A stretch of 45,239 bases of DNA, from the NCBI GenBank assembly GCA_025463965.1, contig JAODBN010000361.1, positions 1-45,239 on the forward strand, given 5' to 3'. The notes below the pieces were generated by a model. It did not search any database. It was not told where the DNA came from and saw only the letters and a program-made list of their open reading frames with translations. Origin of the DNA: Acidimicrobiaceae bacterium (GTDB lineage: Bacteria > Actinomycetota > Acidimicrobiia > Acidimicrobiales > Bog-793). Of this stretch, positions 25,064-32,487 are shown piece by piece. The stretch's first letter is position 1. Every line of letters begins with the position of its first letter. Made by a program: the position numbers and the translations under genes.

Positions 25064-25921
25064 ATGCCTGCCGTTCCGCTGATGGACATCCTGAAGAAGG
25101 CGTTCGATGAACACTACGGGGTGGCTGCGTTCAACGTCGTGAATGACCTCACCATGGAGGCTGTGCTTGCTGCGGCGCAGGTCTCGCGGGCGCCGGTCAT
25201 TGTCCAAACGTCGGTGAAGACGGTCCGTTCGATTGGCAGCGGCGTTTTGTTCTCGATGTGGGAAGAGATGTCGAAAGCCGTCGATGTTCCGGTAAGTCTG
25301 CACCTCGACCACTGTCCCGACCGTGCGGTGATCACCGAGTGCCTGCAAAAGGGGTGGAACTCGGTTCTTTTTGATGGCTCGCAGCTATCGGTGGTCGAAA
25401 ACCTCCGCCAGACAACCGAGGTGGTCCACGAGGCTCGCCGGTACGGCGCCCACGTCGAAGGTGAAATAGAGGCGATCACCGGCGTGGAGGATGGCGTTGG
25501 TTCTGACGAGGACGCCGCGCAGCAGTCCCTCGAAGTGGTACTGAACTTCGTTCGCTGCAGTGGCATCGATGTCTTCGCACCGGCGATCGGTAACGCTCAC
25601 GGCGTCTACCGGAGCGAACCGGCTCTCGATATGCAGCGCGTCTCGGACGTCGTCTCGGCGACGTCGATCCCCATCGCGCTTCACGGCGGAACTGGCATGG
25701 CGGAGGCACAATTCCGAGGTCTGATTGAGCGAGGTTGCGCCAAGATCAACATTTCGACAGCGCTGAAAATCAACTTCATGCAGTCGAGCCTTGCGCATCT
25801 GGAGAAGGCTCGTTTCGAGGGCAAGTGGGACCCTCCGTCCTTCTTCCGTGACGTCCGCTCAAGCGTGATGGAAATGGCGGCGCACCATATTCAGCTCTTT
25901 GGCAGTGCTGGAAAAGCGTGA
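25064..25921 (+). CDS. Class II fructose/tagatose-bisphosphate-type aldolase
   Basis: 285 residues from ATG 25064, with GAGGTGA just upstream. Family residues: Asp82 and zinc ligand His83 in LHLDHC, SVLFDGSQLS, VEGEIEAITGVEDG (131-144), His179 in GNAHGVY, His207 in ALHGGTG and the phosphate-binding KINISTALK. GatY/KbaY/Fba relatives reversibly split ketose bisphosphates to DHAP and an aldehyde. Asn-Ile-Ser-Thr replaces the common N-x-D-T, so the substrate may differ from fructose 1,6-bisphosphate. It is coupled by GTGA to a HAD phosphatase and then to DhaL and DhaK, which suggests a phosphorylated keto-sugar pathway. Confidence 0.88.
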   Translation: MPAVPLMDILKKAFDEHYGVAAFNVVNDLTMEAVLAAAQVSRAPVIVQTSVKTVRSIGSGVLFSMWEEMSKAVDVPVSLHLDHCPDRAVITECLQKGWNSVLFDGSQLSVVENLRQTTEVVHEARRYGAHVEGEIEAITGVEDGVGSDEDAAQQSLEVVLNFVRCSGIDVFAPAIGNAHGVYRSEPALDMQRVSDVVSATSIPIALHGGTGMAEAQFRGLIERGCAKINISTALKINFMQSSLAHLEKARFEGKWDPPSFFRDVRSSVMEMAAHHIQLFGSAGKA

Positions 25922-26733
25922 GGACTTTGATCTTCGACTGTGACGGTGTTCTCTCCGACACCGAGCGCGACGGTCACCGCCGCGCCTTCAATCAGGCGTT
26001 TGCGGAGTTCGGGCTGCCGGTGTGCTGGAGTGAGGCAGAGTACGCGGAGAAACTTTCGATCGGCGGTGGAAAGGAGCGGATGGCGACTCTGCTCACCCCC
26101 GAACTCGTCGCGGCGATGGGTCTACCGAGAGACCCCGAAGCTCAGTCGAGCGTGCTGCAGACATGGCATCGGCGAAAGTCGGAGATCTACCGCGAGCTTG
26201 TTGCGCGCGGGGGCCTCCCACCCCGCCCTGGTGTCGCCCGCGTTGCCCGCGAAGCACTCGATGCAGGCTGGCAACTGGCTGTTGCTTCCACGTCCGCGGA
26301 GGAGTCCGTTCGGGCGATCCTCGAGCACGCGATCGGCGTGCGCGATGCGGGGCGCTTCTCAGCGGTACTCGCTGGGGACATTGTCGAGCGGAAGAAACCT
26401 GCGCCTGACATCTATGAATTGGTTGTCGGGCGCCTCGGAGCGGATCGGCAGACAACTGTCGTCGTTGAAGACTCACGCAACGGCCTGCTCGCGGCAGTTG
26501 GAGCTGGGTTGCCGTGCGTCATCACTGTCAGCAACTACACGCGGGACGAATCGTTCAAAGAGGCAGCTTTCGTGGTGAGCTCTCTCGGTGATCCCGGGGG
26601 GGAGGCGACGCACGTATACGAGAACCGAAGCCAGGCCTCTCCTGTTGGCTGGGTGACCTTGCGCGATCTGGAAATGTGCATGCTCGGAATGACGGACGGC
26701 GCTCACTCTGCCGGTGCGCAGGGGGACGGATGA
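25918..26733 (+). CDS. HAD-family phosphatase, CbbY-like
   Basis: 271 residues, GTG start overlapping the aldolase stop. HAD motifs: DCDG with Asp7 as nucleophile and Asp9 as acid/base, motif II in LAVASTSAEES, Lys in ERKKPAPDIY and the acidic pair in VVVEDSRNGLLAA. The stretch DTERDGHRRAFNQAF followed by IGGGKERM is characteristic of CbbY proteins, which dephosphorylate xylulose 1,5-bisphosphate in autotrophs, and of their plant homologues. Here there is no Rubisco, so it may remove a dead-end sugar bisphosphate made by the aldolase or kinase beside it. Confidence 0.88.
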   Translation: MRTLIFDCDGVLSDTERDGHRRAFNQAFAEFGLPVCWSEAEYAEKLSIGGGKERMATLLTPELVAAMGLPRDPEAQSSVLQTWHRRKSEIYRELVARGGLPPRPGVARVAREALDAGWQLAVASTSAEESVRAILEHAIGVRDAGRFSAVLAGDIVERKKPAPDIYELVVGRLGADRQTTVVVEDSRNGLLAAVGAGLPCVITVSNYTRDESFKEAAFVVSSLGDPGGEATHVYENRSQASPVGWVTLRDLEMCMLGMTDGAHSAGAQGDG

Positions 26734-27395
26734 CGGCAACGCTCGGCGACGTCGCATTTGTCATTGGTTCGATGGCCCGCACCGCTGTCGACAACGAGGG
26801 CTTGTTCGGAGAGCTTGACGCGGTCGTTGGCGACGGCGACTTCGGCTACTCCATGGCTCGTGGCTTCGAGGCCGTCCTCGCTGGCTGGTCAGAGCTCGAC
26901 CGCGCGAGCATCGGTGGGTTCTTGAAGGGGGTCGCAACGACGGTGATGGGACGGATGGGCGGGACCTCTGGACCGATCTGGGGTACGGCGTTGCTGCGTG
27001 CCGGAACCGTCGCCGGCAACGAGTCGGAGCTGGAATGTGCGGAGGTGCTTGCCATGCTGTGGGCCGCAATCGAGGGAATCAGGCAACGCGGGAAGTCCGA
27101 TGTCGGGGACAAGACTCTTCTCGACGCTCTCGTTCCGGCGGTCAATGCGCTCGAGGGCGAGCTACTCAATGGTGGCGCTGCAGCCGATGCCCTAAGCAGA
27201 GCCGCGGTCGTCGCGTCCGAGGCCGCGGAGGCGACCCGCCCTATGGTGGCGAAGCGCGGGCGCGCCTCGTACGCCGGCGACCGGAGCGTCGGAACGCTCG
27301 ATCCGGGAGCGGCTGCCGTGGCCCGGATGTTCCAGGACATCGCGGCGAGCTGGTCAGAGCATGTGGGACGGAGCGATTCGGAGGCGCACACATGA
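26730..27395 (+). CDS. dhaL: Dihydroxyacetone kinase ATP-binding subunit
   Basis: 221 residues from ATG 26730 (ATGA overlap). The Mg-ADP site aspartates Asp30, Asp35 and Asp37 sit in ELDAVVGDGDFG, at the numbering I recall for E. coli DhaL. MGGTSGPIWG, GDKTLLDAL and GRASYAGDRSVGTLDPGA complete the family set. Phe38 replaces the usual His. It transfers phosphate to the sugar bound covalently by DhaK. No DhaM phosphotransferase gene is seen, so ATP may be the direct donor. It precedes dhaK, the reverse of the common order. Confidence 0.92.
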   Translation: MTATLGDVAFVIGSMARTAVDNEGLFGELDAVVGDGDFGYSMARGFEAVLAGWSELDRASIGGFLKGVATTVMGRMGGTSGPIWGTALLRAGTVAGNESELECAEVLAMLWAAIEGIRQRGKSDVGDKTLLDALVPAVNALEGELLNGGAAADALSRAAVVASEAAEATRPMVAKRGRASYAGDRSVGTLDPGAAAVARMFQDIAASWSEHVGRSDSEAHT

Positions 27396-28387
27396 AGAAG
27401 CTCATTAACGACCCGCAGGACTTTGTAGCGGAGATGCTAAAGGGAACCGCGCTCGCGAACCCGGGCTCCCTCCGGTACGTGCCGGAATTCAACCTCATCA
27501 TGCGCGTTGATGCTCCGCGTGAGGACAAGGTGTCGGTCATTCAAGGATCCGGATCTGGGCACGAGCCTGCGCACGTGATGTTCGTCGGGCGAGGGATGCT
27601 CGACGGCGCCTGCCCGGGCGACGTGTTCTCTGCTCCGCCGGTCGACTACGTCGTCGGAACGACCAAGATGCTGAACTCGCCGATGGGCGTGCTTTATCTC
27701 GTGAACAACTACACGGGCGATGGCATGGCGTTCGAGATGGCAGCGGAGATTGTCGAGGCCGAGGGCATCCGCGTAGCCACCGTCGTTATCGACGACGACG
27801 TGGCCGTGAAGGACTCGACCTATACGATCGGCCGTCGTGGCGTGGCAGGAAACTTCTTCGTCATCAAGGCTGTCGGGGCGGCGGCGGAACTCAGCGCGAG
27901 TCTCGACGATCTCGTTTTGCTCGGCAACCGGGTGAACTCTGTGACGCGAACGATGGGCATGGCACTTACCTCCTGCACGCCGCCCGCGAAAGGAAGCCCG
28001 CTCTTCGAGCTTGGCCAGAGTGAGATGGAGATGGGAGTCGGTATCCACGGCGAGCCGGGGCGGAGTCGGGAGCCGCTAGGGAGCGCAAACGAGATCATCG
28101 ATGCGCTGGTCGAAGCCGTTGTCGCAGATTTACCCTATCGGCGCGGCGATCAGGTCGCGCTGATGATCAACGGCCTCGGCGCCACCCCGGTCAGTGAGCT
28201 CTACCTCGCATATGGCCGGGCGCACGAGCAACTTGTGGCCCGGGGGATCGACGTCGCGCGTAGTTATGTCGGGGAGTACTGCACATCCCTCGACATGGCG
28301 GGGTGCTCGGTCACTCTCGTGCGACTGGATGACGGCCTCGTCGACTATCTGGCAGCACCCGCGGACGTCGCGGTTCGAATCTTCTAG
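27392..28387 (+). CDS. dhaK: Dihydroxyacetone kinase substrate-binding subunit
   Basis: 331 residues from ATG 27392 (ATGA overlap with dhaL). The substrate site is intact: His57 in GSGHEPAH and His219 in MGVGIHGEPG, matching His56 and His218 as I recall them for E. coli DhaK; the latter forms the hemiaminal with the substrate carbonyl. GDVFSAPP, NYTGDGMAFEMA and DDDVAV are also typical. It binds dihydroxyacetone or another short ketose, such as a tetrulose, for phosphorylation by DhaL. With the aldolase and CbbY-like protein it forms a phospho-ketose module. Confidence 0.93.
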   Translation: MKKLINDPQDFVAEMLKGTALANPGSLRYVPEFNLIMRVDAPREDKVSVIQGSGSGHEPAHVMFVGRGMLDGACPGDVFSAPPVDYVVGTTKMLNSPMGVLYLVNNYTGDGMAFEMAAEIVEAEGIRVATVVIDDDVAVKDSTYTIGRRGVAGNFFVIKAVGAAAELSASLDDLVLLGNRVNSVTRTMGMALTSCTPPAKGSPLFELGQSEMEMGVGIHGEPGRSREPLGSANEIIDALVEAVVADLPYRRGDQVALMINGLGATPVSELYLAYGRAHEQLVARGIDVARSYVGEYCTSLDMAGCSVTLVRLDDGLVDYLAAPADVAVRIF

Positions 28388-28488
28388 GACTCGTTGGAGC
28401 ACGCGCGGGTTTGGGAGCAATGGTCATTACGGCGTGCTCGTCGCGGCGAACAGCCGTGCCTGCCGCACGGGAACACAAGGAGGGAACG

Positions 28489-29952
28489 ATGCGCGAGATC
28501 TTCGAGTACCGGTTCACGAAGCTCGACCCCGTTGGCGGGGACCACATCGACCCGCCCGGCGTTGCGATCTACGAGGGGCTCCTCAACAAGGGCCCGAGCG
28601 AACAGCCTCTGCCTGGGCTGGCGGTGGCGTGGTCGCCGAGTGAGGATGGCCTCGTCTGGCGTCTGCGGCTCCGTCCGGAAGCGCGGTTCCACTCGGGCGA
28701 TCCGTGCGACGCGCCGGCGGTCGTCGCCGCGCTCGAACGCTGTCGCTGGGGCGATGGCCGGACTCATCAGCTCTGGTACTGGGACCCGGTCGACACGGTC
28801 CGAGCGCTCGACGAGGGGACGATCGAGATCCGGCTGCACTATCCCTGGCTTCGACTCCCGACGCTGTTGTGGGGAACACACACTGCGATCGCCAATGACC
28901 GGCGTCGGGAAGCACTCGGCGCCCGCTACGGCATCGAGTTGGCAGATGGGACTGGGCCCTATCGTCTCGTTTCCTATGAGCCGGACGAGGTTGTGGGCGA
29001 ACTCGTCCACGGGGCGGGCGAGACGCGGCCGCGCGTCGTCAGCTGGATGTCCGAGAGCGATGACGACGCCCGGTGCGCGGCCCTAGGGCGCGACGACGTC
29101 GATGTTGTCCGAGCGGTGCGGCCGGAGTGGATCCAGCACGAGAGCGCCGAGCGCTGGCGCTACGTCGAGCAGGACGAGATCTCCCAGTTCTACCTAGCGC
29201 TCAGATTCGACGGAGCCTTCGGCTTTGACGACGTCGAGCTGCGGCGCGCCGTCGATGCCTTTGTAGACCGTCCTGCGCTCGTCGCGGCGGCGTTCGGCGG
29301 GCTCGGCAACGGCCGCCGCTCGCCAGTTCCGGTCGGGGACGTCTTCGCCTCGAACTTCGACCCCGCAACGGTACCGCCGCTGTCCATCGCCCAAGCGGAG
29401 GCGGTACTCGACGCCCATGGTCTGGTGCGGGGGCCAGACGGGGTGCGCATGAAGGACGGCGTTCCGCTGCGCCTGCCCTGCGTTACGCAGGACGCCCCGG
29501 CCTTTCGCCGGCTCGTCGGCGAGCTCGGCCGTCAGATCGCCGCGGCCGGCATCGTCCTCGAGTTCGAGTACTACACGCCGTTCGAAGACTTCTACCGGGC
29601 GTGCGCGAAGCGGCCGGCAGCCTTTGTGTCGAAGTGGCTTTGGCAGGACGCTATCGAGGCCGTCATGGGCTTCTCGCGGTCGTCGTGCACCGGAGACGCC
29701 GGGTGCAACTGGCAGGGCTCGATCGTGCCGGCCGTCGACGCCGCCTACGACCGGTTCCTCCAGGCGTCGACGCTTGAAGAGCTCGGCGAGCGGAGCCGCG
29801 AGGTCCAGGAGAGCTTCATGCGCGAACTGCCGTACATCCCACTCTGCTCGCCGGCGGAGACATACGCGATCTCGCCGCGAGTGCACGGGTTCGTCCCGGT
29901 GCCAGGGACGCTCTACCCTCTCTATGACAAGGTCCTGCTCGCCGATGAATGA
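28489..29952 (+). CDS. Family-5 solute-binding-type protein without signal peptide
   Basis: 487 residues from ATG 28489, which has a strong AAGGAGGG ribosome binding site. The protein starts MREIFEYRFTKLDPVGGDHI, already inside the binding-protein fold, with no signal peptide. It carries WSPSEDGLVWRLRLRPEARFHSGDP, ADGTGPYRLVSYEPDEVVGE, FDDVELRRAVDAFVDRPALV and a late VHGFVPVPGTLYPLYDKVLL, parallel to the exported protein at 14092-15771. An upstream in-frame start at 28411 would add 26 residues that do not form a usable signal sequence. A cytosolic member next to catabolic genes may sense or sequester the ligand. Confidence 0.85.
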   Translation: MREIFEYRFTKLDPVGGDHIDPPGVAIYEGLLNKGPSEQPLPGLAVAWSPSEDGLVWRLRLRPEARFHSGDPCDAPAVVAALERCRWGDGRTHQLWYWDPVDTVRALDEGTIEIRLHYPWLRLPTLLWGTHTAIANDRRREALGARYGIELADGTGPYRLVSYEPDEVVGELVHGAGETRPRVVSWMSESDDDARCAALGRDDVDVVRAVRPEWIQHESAERWRYVEQDEISQFYLALRFDGAFGFDDVELRRAVDAFVDRPALVAAAFGGLGNGRRSPVPVGDVFASNFDPATVPPLSIAQAEAVLDAHGLVRGPDGVRMKDGVPLRLPCVTQDAPAFRRLVGELGRQIAAAGIVLEFEYYTPFEDFYRACAKRPAAFVSKWLWQDAIEAVMGFSRSSCTGDAGCNWQGSIVPAVDAAYDRFLQASTLEELGERSREVQESFMRELPYIPLCSPAETYAISPRVHGFVPVPGTLYPLYDKVLLADE

Positions 29953-30256
29953 GCCGACGGTGTATTGCGTCATCCTTTACCGCAAGGACGGTGTCTCCCG
30001 GGAGCAGTTCCTCGAGGCGTGGCTCGGCGAGCACCGCCGTCTCATTGGCGATCTCTCCGGCCTGACGGACGTGCGTCTGCTTCCCGTCGCCGAGCCCGCC
30101 GATGGCGGCCCCGATGGCGTGGGGCTGCTCCGTTTCGCCTCGGCAGCGCAGCTCACCGCCGCGCTCCAGTCCGAGCCCGCGCTCACGCTGCGACGCCACA
30201 CGGCGACTTTCTCCAAGTCGGACGCGGCGGTCCGGCTGCTGTTGACCGAGCCGTGA
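29945..30256 (+). CDS. Small EthD/Dabb-like protein
   Basis: 103 residues. ATG 29945 overlaps the previous gene by 8 bp, and the stop overlaps the next GTG (GTGA). It begins VYCVILYRKDGVSREQFLEAWLGEHRRLI, the pattern of EthD and stress-responsive dimeric alpha-beta barrel proteins, with one beta-alpha-beta unit and a second seen further on. These small dimers bind hydrophobic or aromatic ligands or degrade them. Lying directly before the dimethylformamidase-like gene, it occupies the place of a small subunit, but it does not resemble the known small DMFase subunit by motif. Confidence 0.6.
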   Translation: MNEPTVYCVILYRKDGVSREQFLEAWLGEHRRLIGDLSGLTDVRLLPVAEPADGGPDGVGLLRFASAAQLTAALQSEPALTLRRHTATFSKSDAAVRLLLTEP

Positions 30257-32487
30257 CGACGCGGGAATTAGGGGCCGGTCCACCGATCGGCTACTTCGAC
30301 CGCTGGACGGCCCGACCTGGCGAGACGATAGAGCTGAAGGTGAGCAGCGAGATTGGCTTCGACGTGTCGATCATCCGCGTCTTACAGGCCGACAACAGCG
30401 CCTTGGCGCCCGGTCGGCGGGAGTACGTCGAGGAGTGGTGGCCAAGCTGTCGGTTTGGGGCGGCGGTGCAGAAGGTGGCGCCGGGCTCGTGCGTTCTCAC
30501 CGACCTGCTTCCGGCTCTGCAGACTGCCGAGAGATATGCGGTGGAGCTGATGTTCCGCCCGGGCGTGTTCGATGGCGGTGAGGCTCAAGTCGTCGCCGCT
30601 CTCCTCGCCGCCGACGGGCGCGCCAGTATGGAGCTCGCGCTCGACGGCGACGGCGGCCCCTACCTCGGGATCGGTTGCGGGCTGCGGCGACGGCGCGTCC
30701 GCGCCGGGCCGGCGACCGTTCTGCAAGTGGGCCGCTGGTACGAGGCGCGCCTCAGTGTCGACCTCGAGACTCGCCTGGCGCAGCTCGTGGTGGAGAGTGT
30801 GCTCGACGCGCCGAGCGGGCGCCAGCTCCTGGATGCAGAACTCGAGCTCGACGAGACCGACGTCGTGGCGCTGCGGGGGGATGCCCGCCCAGAACGCCTA
30901 ATGCTCGGTGCTGGCGGCGACTCCGACGTCGGCGAGCCCGGGGAGAACCCGCCGCGCGTCGGCCACTTTTCAGGGAAAGTAGAGGCGCCGACAGTCTCGG
31001 GGAGCGCTTCCTTGGCCGCGTTCGGCGGAGCGTTCAGCTACTCGTGGCAGCTCGGACCCGAGGTGCACAACGCGGCGGTCCTCGACGACCGGGGACAGGG
31101 CATCGTTGCCCATCTGCTCAATGCGCCGATGTCAGCAGTGACAGGTCACGCCTACGACGGGAGCGTCGTCTGTTACGCGCAGGCTCCGGACATGTATCGT
31201 GCCCTGGCACTCCATCGCGACGACCTTGAAGACGCCGGCTGGTCGACGACCGCCACGCTCACCTTGCCCGACGGACTGTCGTCCGGCGTGTATGCGGCCA
31301 AGTTGCAGAGCACGGCGGGATCTCGATACGTGCCCTTCTTCGTCGCCCCGCGGTCGGGCGGCGAGCGCCCGGCGATCGCCGTCGTGCTCCCTACCTTTAC
31401 CTATCTCGCGTACGCGAATGAGCACGTGCGCGAGTCGCTCCCCCACTTTGGGGAGACCCCGCAGCATCCGTCGCCTCAGGACCTCGAGATATCGGTGCAC
31501 CGCGACTTCGGGCTTTCATTGTACGACCACCACGATGACGGCACAGGGGTCTGCTTCTCGTCATGCCGTCGGCCGGTGCTCAACCTCGATCCGACCTACC
31601 GCTTCTGGCTGTTCGACGGACCGGTCCACCTCGGCGAGGACCTCTACCTGCTCGATTGGCTGGAGCGGGAGGGCTACGCCTTCGATGTCCTCACCGACCA
31701 TCTCTTGCACGGGGAGGGACAGCAAGCGCTCGCCGGGTACCGCGTCGTGCTGACGGGGAGTCACCCCGAGTACGTCAGCGAGCAGCTGATCGATGCCTTC
31801 GAAGCCCATGTCGAGGGCGGCGGCCGGCTGATGTACCTCGGTGGCAACGGGTTTTACTGGGTCACTTCCGTCCACCCCGAGCGGCCGCATCTGATCGAGG
31901 TGCGTCGGGGGAACGCCGGTGGCCGCGCCTGGGAGAGTGACCCGGGGGAGACCCACCATGCGACGACCGGGGAGCAAGGGGGCCTCTGGCGCCACCGCGG
32001 CCGGCCACCGAACCGGCTGCTCGGCGTCGGCTTCAGCGCGCAGGGTGCTGACGACGATGCGCCCGGATATCGACGGGTCTCGAGTGAGCCCCGCTGGAGC
32101 TTCGTTTTCGAGGGCCTGACCGACGACCAGGCGATCGGCGAATCGGGACTCCTTCTCGGCGGTGCGGCCGGCAACGAGGTGGATCGCGCCGACCCCCGCT
32201 GCGGCACACCGCCTGAGACGGTCGTGCTCGCGACCTCCACGGGCCATAGCGACGCATACCAGCTCGCCCACGAGGATCTCGCCTTCACCGCGCCGGACCA
32301 GGGTGGTACCAAGCAGCCGCTCGTCCGAGCGGATCTTACGATGACGCCCTACGTATCGGGTGGGTGCGTCTTTTCAGTGGGGGCGATCACCTGGCTCGGA
32401 GCGCTCGCCGCGTCCTCCTATGACAACGACGTCGCCCGGCTGACGGCGAACGTTCTCCGGCGCTTTCTCTCGCCCGCGCCTCTCTAA
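30253..32487 (+). CDS. N,N-dimethylformamidase large-subunit-like protein 1
   Basis: 744 residues from GTG 30253 (GTGA overlap). An N-terminal beta domain (GYFDRWTARPGETIELKVS) is followed by a concanavalin/LamG-like region (about 95-265) and the C-terminal DMFA2 domain. The last includes PTFTYLAYAN (380-389), LYDHHDDGTG (423 on), SHPEY (503-507), YLGGNGFYWVTSVHPERPHLIEVRRG and GGCVFSVGAITW. The published Paracoccus enzyme has one iron held by two tyrosines and a glutamate. Tyr384 or Tyr387, Tyr424 and Glu506 are good candidates for those ligands. The family hydrolyses formamides and probably other amides. It converges on a paralogue, and the two stop codons overlap. Confidence 0.85.
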   Translation: MTTRELGAGPPIGYFDRWTARPGETIELKVSSEIGFDVSIIRVLQADNSALAPGRREYVEEWWPSCRFGAAVQKVAPGSCVLTDLLPALQTAERYAVELMFRPGVFDGGEAQVVAALLAADGRASMELALDGDGGPYLGIGCGLRRRRVRAGPATVLQVGRWYEARLSVDLETRLAQLVVESVLDAPSGRQLLDAELELDETDVVALRGDARPERLMLGAGGDSDVGEPGENPPRVGHFSGKVEAPTVSGSASLAAFGGAFSYSWQLGPEVHNAAVLDDRGQGIVAHLLNAPMSAVTGHAYDGSVVCYAQAPDMYRALALHRDDLEDAGWSTTATLTLPDGLSSGVYAAKLQSTAGSRYVPFFVAPRSGGERPAIAVVLPTFTYLAYANEHVRESLPHFGETPQHPSPQDLEISVHRDFGLSLYDHHDDGTGVCFSSCRRPVLNLDPTYRFWLFDGPVHLGEDLYLLDWLEREGYAFDVLTDHLLHGEGQQALAGYRVVLTGSHPEYVSEQLIDAFEAHVEGGGRLMYLGGNGFYWVTSVHPERPHLIEVRRGNAGGRAWESDPGETHHATTGEQGGLWRHRGRPPNRLLGVGFSAQGADDDAPGYRRVSSEPRWSFVFEGLTDDQAIGESGLLLGGAAGNEVDRADPRCGTPPETVVLATSTGHSDAYQLAHEDLAFTAPDQGGTKQPLVRADLTMTPYVSGGCVFSVGAITWLGALAASSYDNDVARLTANVLRRFLSPAPL

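Noticed and set aside
28411..28488. Possible lipoprotein signal (MGAMVITACSS) upstream of the second binding protein
   Set aside because: The region has no positive n-region and is too short for a signal peptide. AAGGAGGG before ATG 28489 gives a much better start.
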